From positions 436,501 through 500,500 of the forward strand of contig CP136497.1 in the NCBI GenBank assembly GCA_032768795.1: 64,000 nt of DNA. Reading direction: 5' to 3'. This document shows, one piece after another, positions 24,062 to 36,787 of the stretch. The position numbers and the translations under genes are program-made. The notes beneath the pieces are model-generated. The model was not told the origin of the DNA and searched no databases. It was given only the letters and a program-made list of their open reading frames with translations. Source of the DNA: Tremella fuciformis (Eukaryota; Basidiomycota; Tremellomycetes; Tremellales; Tremellaceae). Position 1 is the stretch's first letter. Every line of letters starts with the position of its first letter.

Positions 24062-27000
24062 TCAATACCACTTGGCCCGTGCGCGTTTCCGCTCTACCGC
24101 CGGTTTCGCGACCAAGATCCCAACAGACAGTACAGCAAGCGTGAGCAGCAACTGGGGCTTGTTGAAGGAATCAGACAACAGGTCAAATGTGCCGCCAGGC
24201 GTGTGGCGTGTGCCGAAGAGGTCCAGGCTGTGCGCAAAGAGCAGAGACGTGGACTCGAGCAGCGAAGGCGAGGTGGCGATATGGCGTAGGCCTAACACTG
24301 GGTAGTGGTGGCTGACAACGCGTTTTGGGTCGGTGGGGATGAGCGCCTCGTACGGGATGAGCATTTCTTCTTTGTCTGCCGAGGAGGGTTTGCCCTCTGG
24401 CCGGCGGGGATCCAGAAGGCGGCGAGGTAGAGTTGCTATTTGGCCTTGGGCGTTGACGACTGTACATCAGCCTGCAGGCTCGACTCCGACGTGACGAAGC
24501 AATTTACAGATCAGCTCTTTGGCAGTGACGCCCAGCTTGCTCGTTGTGAGACCGAGGTCGGATATCTGGCCGGGGAGGATGAACGTCTTGCTGAATGTCT
24601 GAAGGTGGTGCGGGTCTGCGTAGCTCGATAGACCGGGACTGGACGTCAGCTCCGATTCGAGAACGCTCTCGCGCTCGAGCAGAAACGACTGACGTGTTGG
24701 CCGCAGATTGTGTACGGTTCTCGTACATCTCTATCGAGGCGATTCTCCACCCCGCCTCGCTCTTCCAGCGGAAGACAAGCCAGTTCTCCTCCATGATCGC
24801 CTCGAGCCCGCCTTCCGGCTGAGCATCCACCGCTGCAGAATACACGACCGCTCCAGTCACACTATCGACGGTGTACATTGTTCCGCCCGAAGACGAGAGG
24901 GTAGTGACCACCAGCAAATGGCGATTGAGATACTTGTACAATGTCTGCTTGTCCCCCGTGACCCGGCCAAACGACGCGAGCGGGCCGTTGATCACAGGAT
25001 TGACATCGAAGACCTTTTCCTCTGCTGGAAGACCCATCGTCCATACTTGTGCGGAGGCGAGGGGTTGATGCACTTCAGCATCAGATGCGAGAGCAGCCGG
25101 AACGAGACCGCGGAGCGTCGTTCCCGAAAGGGACTTTTCGACGACATGGAAGTGAAAGTTCGAAGTGGAGGATAACTCGCGAGCTACTTTCTTGCAGAAC
25201 GGGTAGATGTAGAGCTTCGCCTGAGCTGATTATCTCATATTCGCGATGCACTCACCTGATCGGCCTGGTCGACAACACCCAGCACGTGGGCGCGAGAATG
25301 GCAATTACGCTGAGGTAGCAGGAAAGCAGTCTTGGGCCTGCCGTCGAAGAGCTCCTTCCCTTGTGGGAGACCAGCCGAGTCGAGTTCACCCGCCTCGCCA
25401 GTCAGAGCGTCAATCTGGAAAGCAACGGTCTTGACGGTCTGCTCGTCAGAATGGATATGCAATGTACAATAGGGGCTGACCTGGCCTTTGGTCTTTACAG
25501 CCAGGACATCCACAATCGGGCCACCCTCAGCGACATCCCGGACTGTACGCATGTCGACCACTTCCAATTCCGGAGTAGAGTCTGTCGTCCGGCCCAGTGC
25601 CTTGCTCCAGACGACCCGGCCCGAGCTAGAGTCAAGAGCATACAGCTTGCCAAACGACGTCACGCCCAGAACGAGCTTCTGAAAGCCAAACTGGTCGCGA
25701 TGCAGGTTTGTCGCGTTGAGCGGCTTGACCGAGAGTGTGGACGCGTAGGAGGACGATGTGAATCGCGCGATGAACTTGAGAATGAAAACCGGGAGGTCCT
25801 TGAGCTCGGCGAGGTGCCGGGCGAGACGCGCGATGTACGTCTCGTCAGTCAAGACATGTCTCGTCTCCTCGACTTCGGGCTCGCCGAGCTCGATGAACTT
25901 GACGAATTGCAAGTCGGTCAGACCTTCTTCGCGCGTCCACGCGTGGCCCGTGTGGGGAAGGATGTACTGCAGAGCACCGGTCGAGGTGGTGACGAGGAGA
26001 GTGGGCAGCTGAGTCTGAGTTAGCGTGGGCGCCGCGCCTCCCTACTCATCAGCCTCAGTACCCTTGGAGGCCGAGAGGTACCCACGGCAAGCATGACGCC
26101 GTGAGACTGGGTGTCGAAAGCGAAGGTAAAGCCGCTCTGTACGACCATATCATCATCGTGCACATGGTACAGCTGCGACATGGCCATCTGCCATGAGCTG
26201 CCACTCTCTAGCAGCGCGAAGTGCCTCACATTGAGGCTGAATGACCAGTAGAGGCGATGGAAAGCCACACCCTTCGCAGTCTCCACGCTCGAGTAGGTCG
26301 AAGGCGAGTGGTCCGGGCCATCCTGCGAGCCCTCGAACACGTCCACCACCTTGCCCTTGACCACATCCACAATGACCGCCGAGCCATCGGTCGCCTGGCC
26401 CAGCACGAGCCCCTTGGCCAGCGCAGACCTGCCCACGTCAAGCAGTGCCGAGAACTTCCTGCCCTTGCCCGGCATGACATCCTTCGGCTGGCCGACCGTG
26501 CCATCCGGCCAGATGGGCGCACTGCGTATTCGCCCATGCTCGTGCCACACCACGAGCGCGCGGCCAGCCGCACCAGGAGCAGCAGCGAGGACGCAGTCCT
26601 GCGGCGTCGTGACGATCGAGGGGATCTGGCCCATATCCCCCGTGGGCACGCCCGCGCCGAGGGCGAGCGTCATGGTGCCCAGCTGGGTGGAGGCAAAGGA
26701 CGACGTGAGCGCGAGGAGGTGCACGGCGTCGCCGGAGACGTGCAGGCTCTTGAAGAGCATTGTGTCGCCCGCGCCGGGCGCCTCGAGGGACCACTCGACC
26801 GTCCCGGTCTGGAGGGACAGGCGCGAGACGCGCCGGCCGCCGGAGAGGACGACGGCGGAGCGGGCGTCGGGGGTGAAGGCGATGTCGGTGCCGAGGTACA
26901 CGGGGTGGGTGAGGTGGTCGGATGGGCCGGACGAGAGGTGCGTCTCCCATTGTGCCCGCCCGGTGTCGAGGGCGAAGAGACGGACGGTCGAGCCTGCAGG

Positions 27001-27375
27001 ACCAGATAGCAGGATGATACCTCATGCTCAGCTACGCTCGAAAGAAGATTCGCGGAATGTTGAATGTTCGGACTCACCATTGTCCACTACGCGGTAGCTG
27101 ACGACGGGGTCGTCATCTTCCAGCTTCTGCCGCCATGCCACTCCGCCCCGATGGTCTAGTACAGCAAGGACGTTCTTGTCCGTGATCAATACCCCTCTGG
27201 TCCCTTGCGCCGTCTCGACCAATGTCGGCGGTGTGGGCTTTAGGAGCGGTTTTCCGATGAGGGGGACGTGCCAGTCTACCACACCAGCCAGATTGGCCTG
27301 CAGCGCGAAGACCGACGTCGCCAGGCCGAGCAGTAAGAAGAGGACAGCGGCGATGCCGCATGGTGGCCGTGTCAT
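24062..27375 (-). CDS. EMC1: ER membrane protein complex subunit 1
   Basis: Largest subunit of the EMC, the insertase for tail-anchored and multispanning proteins of the ER. Exons: 24062-24459, 24508-24638, 24694-25220, 25256-26008, 26086-27020, 27078-27375; 1,013 aa, the family's usual length. A signal peptide starts the protein (GIAAVLFLLLGLATSVFA). Beta-propeller-type repeats follow (GGVAWRQKLEDDDPVVSYRV, ALDTGRAQWETHLSS, ALDSSSGRVVWSKAL, TVDSVTGAVVYSAAV). The C terminus carries the conserved EMC1 block (TLPRRLLDPRRP, MLIPYEALIPTDP, RHIATSPSLLESTSLLFAHSLDLF) and a final membrane helix (LLLTLAVLSVGILVAKP) ending in basic residues. The intron at 26009-26085 has competing donors; GTGGGT was chosen by phase. 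Confidence 0.92.
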
Positions 27376-27703
27376 CTGGGCGACATGGATCTACAGATGA
27401 TGAAGAAGAACTCAGAGTCGACTGGCATCCAGTATAGTCGTCATGCCTCCACGTCGCGGCTGCTTTTTCTTTCTACCCAAACCTTGCCAAGGGCTTGCCT
27501 GTATTGCGACAGGCGCAGATGCATACTGTAAGCTACAAGGGGGTCATCCATTCTATACTGCTTCCCCGAAACCGTCGAATGCCCTTCTCATCCCGACAAG
27601 CCCTCTACATGGACAAGCGGGGCTGCACAACGAAATCTCCCGTAGTTCGAAGCCATTAAACGTTTCCCACAGACCAGCCGAAGAAACGCAACCACCAGGC
27701 CTT
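27376..27703. other. Intergenic: EMC1 5' side, SNF1 3' side
   Basis: 328 bp between two minus-strand genes. No gene or repeat recognised. Confidence 0.4.
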
Positions 27704-30290
<2,587 letters not shown>

Positions 30291-30506
30291 GGCGGTCGAG
30301 GCTCCTGCGAGACCTTGCCGGTGCGATGACCTCTCGTCCTCTGCCTCTTGACGGTCTAGCTAGCTGTCGCTACGGGTGCGGTCGTGTTCTACGGTCGCAT
30401 CAAGTGTCGTTCTTGTGGAATGTGACTGTGATCTAGTGTGAATGGAATAGAAGAGTGCTCGTAGGATCGGGATGCGGGCCGTGAGACAGTAAGGGAGACG
30501 CGGCGG
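30291..30506. promoter_or_regulatory. SNF1 proximal promoter
   Basis: The 216 bp between the SNF1 ATG and the start of the inverted repeat. It is the remaining proximal upstream region of SNF1. No TATA box is evident. Confidence 0.45.
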
Positions 30507-30532
30507 GCGGCTACCGCGTCGAGATCGTCCCA
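30507..30532 (+). repeat. Left terminal inverted repeat (putative)
   Basis: Core GCGTCGAGATCGTCCCA at 30516-30532 is the exact reverse complement of 36433-36449. Similarity extends nine bases outward with two mismatches. Confidence 0.6.
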
Positions 30533-30871
30533 CGCCGGTTGAAATTTTTCGCCCGTCCGTTCACTTCATTCATTCGCCTCTTCACCCCGCCAATGCTCAT
30601 TTCACCAACATCCACCACCAAGGGACAGGGGGGGCAGACCAGTGAATCCCCGGCTCCCCCCCTCGATGGCAATGCCTCTGGCCTGACCCGCCATGCATTG
30701 AAACGCAGGCATGGCGACCGACCGACCGAGACCAACCGATCAAGCGAGCGGGCGAGCGAGCGACCGGTCGAGCGACTGGCGGACGAGGGGGTGACCGGAG
30801 GGGCAAAGTGAGTACGCTCTCTGCTCATCACCAGGCTTCGTCATTCATCTCTGCCTCACTGCCCCTTGCAG

Positions 30872-31993
30872 GGCCAGGCGAAGCCATGCCAAAATTCTGT
30901 GCCAAGGCCAAGGCTGACTGGACTTAGGAAAAAATCACGCCCTTCCCGGCACCTCTACTCGGAACAAGTGTTCAACAAACACCCCCTCGATGTCACAACC
31001 TTCTCAGAGCCAAGCAATCCGGTGCTCCTTGAGCTTCTCCACCGCTTTCTCGATGCAAATCACCCACGCAGCTCGCAACGAGTCAATGCTACGCTTGAGG
31101 AGCTTCAGCTTGCCTATGCAAACATCCCTCGACAAGTTATTGCTGGCCCTGGCAATCAAGCCATCCGCTCTTCTCACTCGACACTCCCCTATCACATCAT
31201 CCGCCTGGAGAAGATCATTGGGCGGGCCAGTAGGAGGGAGATCCTTGGCGTCTTTCGAAGATTTGATTCCTATGGTCCAGGCAAGCATGTTCCCAAGACA
31301 AACAGCCGGACAACACATGACTCCGACAATCATTTCCATCCTTACCACTTTGCGATCATCAAACGACAGAGCAACACTCTGGGCACCACCAAAGACACCC
31401 TACAATCAGCTCGGAAGGCTCTGCACACCCCAACTTCATTGGAGCTTCGACGGCGTCAAGCTGCATATCACCTCACCAATACCTTGGACCGGCTGGTAGC
31501 AACACCGATTCGACGCTACTATGCAAAACTGGATCCCACCACCACCGACTATGCCTTCCATGTTGGTCACTTTGCCAACATTGCTGCCGATGCCAACAAC
31601 ACTCAGCCACTCAATCAACAACTTCGATTTGGTGGGCTGGCCTCAGGCGTTGCATTTGGTTATGGGGAAGCTCGAAAGCCTCACCTCGATACCAATGACT
31701 CACCGGGGATCCCCTCCCTCATTGTCCAGCTGGATGGTCCTCCGGCTTTCACCCGTTTCCCCCAGCTCAACCTTGATGTCAAACTGTGTGCTGGCGACGC
31801 CATCATTGCACCAACAAGATCCCTCATTCACCACGGTCTGGGTGCTGGGAGTGTCACGGAGGAAAGGGTGACAGCAGTTTTCTACACCTGTCGGCACATG
31901 GAGAACCTAGTTGGGAAATCTTTGGATGGAACAATCACAGAGGGGGTCTTTGCTGGACTTGCTGACCACGATATCCATATACTTGATGAGTGA
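30872..31993 (+). CDS. 2OG-Fe(II) dioxygenase domain protein, TET/JBP-like
   Basis: The double-stranded beta-helix dioxygenase core lies at about residues 255-345 of the open frame. It has PHLDTND (the HxD iron ligands), FPQLNLDVKLCAGDAIIAPT, LIHHG (distal His ligand) and EERVTAVFYT (the 2-oxoglutarate-binding Arg). This order and spacing match the basidiomycete TET/JBP-like family, whose characterised members oxidise 5-methylcytosine; activity here is inferred. The N terminus is basic (RKKSRPSRH), and the middle is helical. No ATG lies in frame before the domain, so translation must begin in an upstream exon. A strong intron (GTGAGT donor at 30808, TTGCAG acceptor ending 30871) precedes the frame, but the first exon is unresolved. 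5' truncation is also possible. Confidence 0.62.
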   Translation, partial: GQAKPCQNSVPRPRLTGLRKKSRPSRHLYSEQVFNKHPLDVTTFSEPSNPVLLELLHRFLDANHPRSSQRVNATLEELQLAYANIPRQVIAGPGNQAIRSSHSTLPYHIIRLEKIIGRASRREILGVFRRFDSYGPGKHVPKTNSRTTHDSDNHFHPYHFAIIKRQSNTLGTTKDTLQSARKALHTPTSLELRRRQAAYHLTNTLDRLVATPIRRYYAKLDPTTTDYAFHVGHFANIAADANNTQPLNQQLRFGGLASGVAFGYGEARKPHLDTNDSPGIPSLIVQLDGPPAFTRFPQLNLDVKLCAGDAIIAPTRSLIHHGLGAGSVTEERVTAVFYTCRHMENLVGKSLDGTITEGVFAGLADHDIHILDE

Positions 31994-32020
31994 TGTACAA
32001 ATTGTGGCAGGTGTTCTACC

Positions 32021-33551
32021 TCACAACTCGTTCCCGAGAAGCGGCTGGAGTTTGTCGCGTACCCAAGGTAGTACAAGATAGAACACTTCCCAAGCCGTTT
32101 CCCACCTGAGAGGCGGGCAAGTAGCACCCAGACCCAGCCTCGTTTCTTCCAGCAAATTGCTAGCCGCAACAGGTAGCCACCGGAGATGGCCGTCTGCCTC
32201 TATGTCTGTCATACATTGTAACAGATTCTCCTCCTCCTCTGACGGTATAGATTGTAGGCATTGCTCTCCTCCCCAATGTTGAGGATTTTCCCAGAAGCTT
32301 TCTCGCGGACCTCCAGATGGGTTCAGTTTGTCACGCTGCTTTCGAACTTTGTACGTGTTGTGAAAAAGACAGTGCTCATTGAGCGTCTCTTGCAGCAGTG
32401 GTGCAAATATCCACCAGAACAATGCACTGTCTGTGAGCTGGCGGCAAGCTGACGTGCGTACTGAAGGATTGCGGAGGGAGTCACCTGTGAGTTCCATTTG
32501 TTGGGACAAACCCCCCCGCCATCCCCTCATCAAGTTTCTTCTCCACAAGTCTGTCTACCTCCTTGCAGATCACACCCCATGCACGCTCAATTGTGATGTT
32601 GCGAACTGATGGCAGTTGAATATGGGAAGGAATCTCGTTGAGATCTTGGTGTGAATATGTTGTCCTCCTTTTTCAGCCATTGCAGTACGTTTAGAACAGA
32701 GCACGGTAGCCTTTTGCCTCACCTAAGATGCTCCTGACATTGAAACATGAGCCCACATTCCGAGCCTCTGTCTGCGGCAATCTGTACGGGAAAGCCTGTT
32801 CTGATCAGCCGCATATGCACCCGCTTTTGTTGTTACACACCATGAGTTGCTCGTACGGTCTTGAGAAACAACCATTTGACGTTGGATGCAAGTCTGTTGC
32901 TGGGGAACACATGGAGAGCTAGGAATTTGCCAGAATACACGTCTCGGATGCCGTATATCCCAAACCCATGCTTTGACAGTTTGTCATGTCCGTCAACTGA
33001 CCACTGCTCGTTTGCTCCTGCCGAGACAATAGGGGCTCGATGAGTGCGGCCTCTTTGCCCAAGCCGTCGCGCAACAAGGGCAGCTGGGTCCATATGGCGT
33101 AAAGCTTGTAGAACGGCAGATCTGCTGTGAGCGACATGGCATTTCAATGTGCTCACTGAGTTGTGTGGACTCCTACAAGGCTCAAAGCATGCTGTGAACC
33201 ACGGAAGCCTCGTCCTTGATGGTAGAGCGGGAGCAATGTCAGTGCTTGTTCCAGGTCTGCTCCTCGTAAAGAAGCCTTCCTGTACCCCTCAATACCAAGC
33301 TGTTCTAAGCGTCGAAAGAATGTAGACCTCCCGCTGAGATGAGTCTCCAACATATCAAGTTATGTGTATGCGTACCCAAATGACAAATGAGGATACTTCT
33401 GCTTCAACTCGTTGTTGATTGCCTTGAAGACTCCATGATGTTTGTTGATCAAGGTTCGTAGTATGATGGTATCGTCTTTGGGATCAACTGCATGGTCAAC
33501 ACCTGAGTGAATCTTGGTAGAGTGCTTGCCTTGGTTTCGAGGGATAGACAT
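32021..33551 (-). CDS. Integrase-core (DDE) transposase-like protein
   Basis: Exons: 32021-32426, 32485-32664, 32723-32800, 32837-33124, 33157-33333, 33376-33551; 434 aa, frame closed. An N-terminal helical region (SGRSTFFRRL-type helix-turn-helix, RRLGQRGRTHRAPIVSAG) precedes a retroviral-integrase-like fold. The first acidic residue is in NEQWSVDGHDKLSKHGFGIYG, the second in FPVQIAADRGSE and the third in SVRNITIERAWG, so D, D and E are all present. The C-terminal half (LQETLNEHCLFHNTYKVRKQ) matches the rve-type transposase-like genes that are common in agaricomycete genomes. Some introns are very short (32-36 bp), so splice sites deserve transcript support. It is the natural candidate for the element's mobilising enzyme. 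Confidence 0.75.
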
Positions 33552-33713
33552 GTTTGTGGGATATGAGATAGGTGGAACGAAATGATCAATGGGACCCTCC
33601 GTGCTAGTTGCACATTCAGGGTCAGTGCATAACGTAGATGTTACGTCAACTCTGCCAAACAACCACCATGCCTGGGCAGGACGCGCTCAGCATAGAAGAC
33701 ATGCATAGATGTG

Positions 33714-36266
33714 TCATTTCAGCCCAAACGGCTCGTTCAGATCCAGTACCTCACAAATCAAAGCCGAAGGTGGTCTTGGCCCAATGGGGATATGGTCATA
33801 CACACACTGACCTGTTTTTCGCCAGTCCTCACTGATCTCCGGGTTGCTCTGCCACAATTCTGCTTCTCCTTCCTCTCGTCGCCAGAATGGAATGTCTGCT
33901 GGATCACACACATACTCATAAAGGAGCTCAGATGGGTTGGTGAAAGGTTTGAGCTTGGCCTCCTTGCAGACGGGATTGCACTTGTGCCCGTAAAGAAATG
34001 CCTGCACCCCAGGATTACCTGCATCACCTGGGCCAAGAGTCCGAGCAAAGCTAAACGTCTGATTAGTTACTTGCTGATGGGTGCTTTATGATGACAACGA
34101 ACGAGTGGGCCATCAGATCAAAAAGCCTGACTTGATAGGTGTTTGTTGCCTTCCCTATGTTGCGAGACCTGGCTGCTTCATTGGGCCAATACACAAAGCC
34201 TGATATTAGCATAGCAACTGAAGAGTTACCGGACATACCTTGTACATCTGCTGGAACACATTCTCCATTTGTCGCCTTCTCGAAATGATAATGCAGCCAT
34301 GCATGTATCTCTTGCTGAAGCACCATTGGCACGTACTCCTCATGAGCCGGCTGTGTGGTCTGGCGTTGGATGCCTTCATAGAAGGATCCAAAGAATTTCT
34401 GTTCGCGGACATGGTGTCCAGAAGGGGCAATGGAAAGGTCGGGCTCAATCAACCAGCTCCTTAGGGGCAGGCTATCCTCTCGAGAGCACTCCATGGCAAT
34501 GAAACATGGGGTGATCCCAAAGCCTGGCCTATGAGTCGCCTTGCTGCTGCAATAGTACGGCTCACTGTGTGCAGTGCGAGCATTCTTCTTCCTCTTCAGG
34601 CCCCCCAGGAACTCGTCAAGGGACCGAGCAAGATAGACACCATGGGTCACATCAAGCCAGTTGAGATGGAGCTGCTGGTCCTCGTCGAGTGGAGCTTTAG
34701 GATTTGTGACCGAAAATGGAGCCTGGAGCGTGGCTTGCATAGTGAAATAGCGTTTAGCCACCCAATGAGTCTGTGAATTGCTGGCCAGTCGCATCTGAAG
34801 AATTGTCAGACACTGTCATTCTGTCACAACGACTTACCTTGTACGCCAGCCTGAACATACCCTCCCCAAAATGCTCCTTCTCAACAAAAGCTTCCTCCAC
34901 AATATCATGCCCAACTCTGACAATGTTGTCCTCCTCCTCTACAAAGCGCGGATAGATGCGTCGGATGTGAACCTTCTCAAAGCCACTGGGGGTAGTTGGG
35001 CCATTTTGTCCGCCGCTGTTCCGAGCGCGAGAAGTTGAAGGAATGAACATGCTTTGAAAGAGGCTTTGCGAGGGGGGAAGTGCTAAGCTGATCAGCATGT
35101 TGTCTGCCCAAACCTCCTGACTTACTACTGGTGATGTATGACGGAAGAAGCTCATTGACAGTTTGGGAGGCACGTGTTGACACGGACATGCTTTTGGTCC
35201 CCTTTACCAACTTGATTGGTGTGAGATCCTCGACAGAAGAGTCAGGACTATGGCCTCGCTTCTGCTGGTCAGCTTACAAATAAGCCATCTGCCAACATTA
35301 CGAACCCGTGTAAGAACAGTGGGCCGAACTGTGAATATGAGGTGGATATATCCATGTGCAACGTCCAAGGGTTTTCCGTAAAAGCCTTCTTTTGGCTTGA
35401 AGCGTTTGCGAAAGAATGTTGCAAGCAGCAGTTCACCCTCCTCAAAGTCATTGTCAAGGATGGCAGGCTTGCCAGCTTTGTCGTGCAAAGCCTTTGATGC
35501 CAATTCGCTTGCATGTTACCACCTTGATTCCTTCGCAGGAGAGGAAACACTGACTAGACTAGGTCAAACCCATATGTCGCAAAGCCCTGACCGGGCCCAT
35601 TCCAACAGAGAACCACTTTCTCCCATGCAGCCAGCAGCATCTCCCTCACGAGCATGTTCCAATCTGGGTGAAGGTCGGGCACCTGGTAATTCCAAGGTCG
35701 AGGCTTCTTAGAAGAGTCTGATGCATCAGGCTTTGCAGGAAACATTGCCACACACAACTTACCAGCTACAAAGACACTGATTTTCACAGCCGGATGATGG
35801 GGAACACCCTGATCCATGCCAGATTTGCGAGTTGCACGACTGCTGATGATCTGCTTGGAAGTGAGGGCATTGAAGGTTTGTCGAGAAGCTGCATTTGATT
35901 GACGATCCTCTGCAATGGCATCCAAAGATTTGGGATGCGCGGAAACATCTGTTGATGAATTGATGCTGTGAAGCTTTTGCTGCCCAGTGCCAACATACCA
36001 GGAGCTTTGCACGCCGGGCATGTCCAAAGATCGGTTGATGTGCCATCTATGTCTGCAAGGCCGAAAGCCCCGCACTGTTGACAGCAGCGAGCACGCAGCT
36101 AAAGTCAGCCTTTTGCATAAAGCTGGAAGAGATTGCTCACACCCGTCACCATTGGCAGCATCTGAGGCTTGTCCATTGCCATGGCCATTGCTTTGCAAAG
36201 CCCGCAGACATCACTGTTGGCGGGCATGGCAGGACGATCACAATTGCACGAGCTGCACTTGGTCAT
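33714..36266 (-). CDS. Alpha-type atypical protein kinase with N-terminal cysteine cluster
   Basis: Ten exons close at 714 aa: 33714-34050, 34103-34199, 34239-34794, 34838-35082, 35126-35261, 35306-35507, 35555-35717, 35763-35850, 35904-36098, 36141-36266. The N terminus has CSSCNC, CGLC, CCQQC and CPAC pairs, suggesting a zinc-binding module. The kinase region (about 360-600) shows EKEHFGEGMFRLAYKMR and WVAKRYF (nucleotide-binding strand with Lys), GECVPADVQGF (catalytic Asp, DLQG-like), RLFDLMAHSF, and the closing zinc motif GNPGVQAFLYGHKCNPVCKEAKL. These are alpha-kinase (MHCK/eEF2K family) landmarks. Alpha-kinases have expanded strongly in some basidiomycetes. Substrate unknown; it lies wholly inside the inverted repeats, so it may be cargo. 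Confidence 0.78.
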
Positions 36267-36432
36267 ATTGATTCAGCAGCACAATGATCATGCGAGGTTT
36301 GGGGGGAGATGATGAGTGTCACTTGGCAAGGTGAGCACAGTTGATGCATCTTGCAGTCGAACAAGCCATAGAAGTTCATTCAATGTCCATCATGAAAAGA
36401 GAAGTGTGCGTTGAGAGAAAAGAAAACGCCGA

Positions 36433-36458
36433 TGGGACGATCTCGACGCCGTAGCGGC
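36433..36458 (-). repeat. Right terminal inverted repeat (putative)
   Basis: 36433-36449 is the exact reverse complement of the 17-bp core at 30516-30532, and the match continues outward to 36458 with two mismatches. Confidence 0.6.
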
Positions 36459-36787
36459 GGTATGAGCCGGAAATTACCCGAATAGGGAAGATCCGACCGT
36501 TGAGTTACAGAGGACACCGGCAGCGAGCCAGGAAGCGGACGACGGCCAAGACACCCTATTGCTGCCAGTCACAAGCTGCGTGTTCCACATCACTATCACT
36601 CGTCCATCCACTTCATACAGCATCGCAGTCTCTCCAGCATCAGCGGATCCTTTCTCCTCCCCGCCTAGCGACACGTGAACACCGCCCGCCACCTGGATCC
36701 CTGCCCCACTCGAGTCAGCCGAGCAGTCCCGTTCGACTGGGCCTTCCACCCACACGCCGCTTGGCTGTGCTGCCTGCCAGGAGCACC
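36459..36787. promoter_or_regulatory. Proximal promoter of the SNF1-complex beta subunit
   Basis: 329 bp between the right inverted repeat and the beta-subunit ATG. No gene is recognised. With 30291-30506 it would have formed a bidirectional promoter of roughly 0.55 kb before the insertion. Confidence 0.45.

Larger units (their letters stand above)
30507..36458. mobile_element. Probable composite mobile element with dioxygenase, DDE integrase and alpha-kinase genes
   Basis: A segment of about 5.95 kb is bounded by a perfect 17-bp inverted repeat (26 bp with two mismatches). It contains three genes foreign to the flanking SNF1/beta-subunit pair: a 2OG-Fe(II) dioxygenase (+), an integrase-type DDE protein (-) and an alpha-kinase (-). 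Base composition by eye is more AT-rich than the neighbours. GCGGCGG occurs immediately outside or overlapping both ends (30500-30506 and 36454-36460) and could be a target duplication, but the ends cannot be made to fit exactly. Fungal TET/JBP-like genes are known to travel with DNA transposons (mostly KDZ-type); no KDZ transposase is seen here. That the three genes form one unit is an inference. Confidence 0.6.

Noticed and set aside
30866..36300. KDZ-type transposon, because TET/JBP-like genes often accompany KDZ transposases
   Set aside because: No KDZ transposase or its CxC cysteine cluster is visible; the transposase-like gene is of the integrase-core type.
36454..36460. GCGGCGG as a definite target-site duplication of the composite element
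   Set aside because: The right copy overlaps the extended inverted repeat while the left copy lies outside it, and both sit in GC-rich triplet runs, so coincidence is likely.
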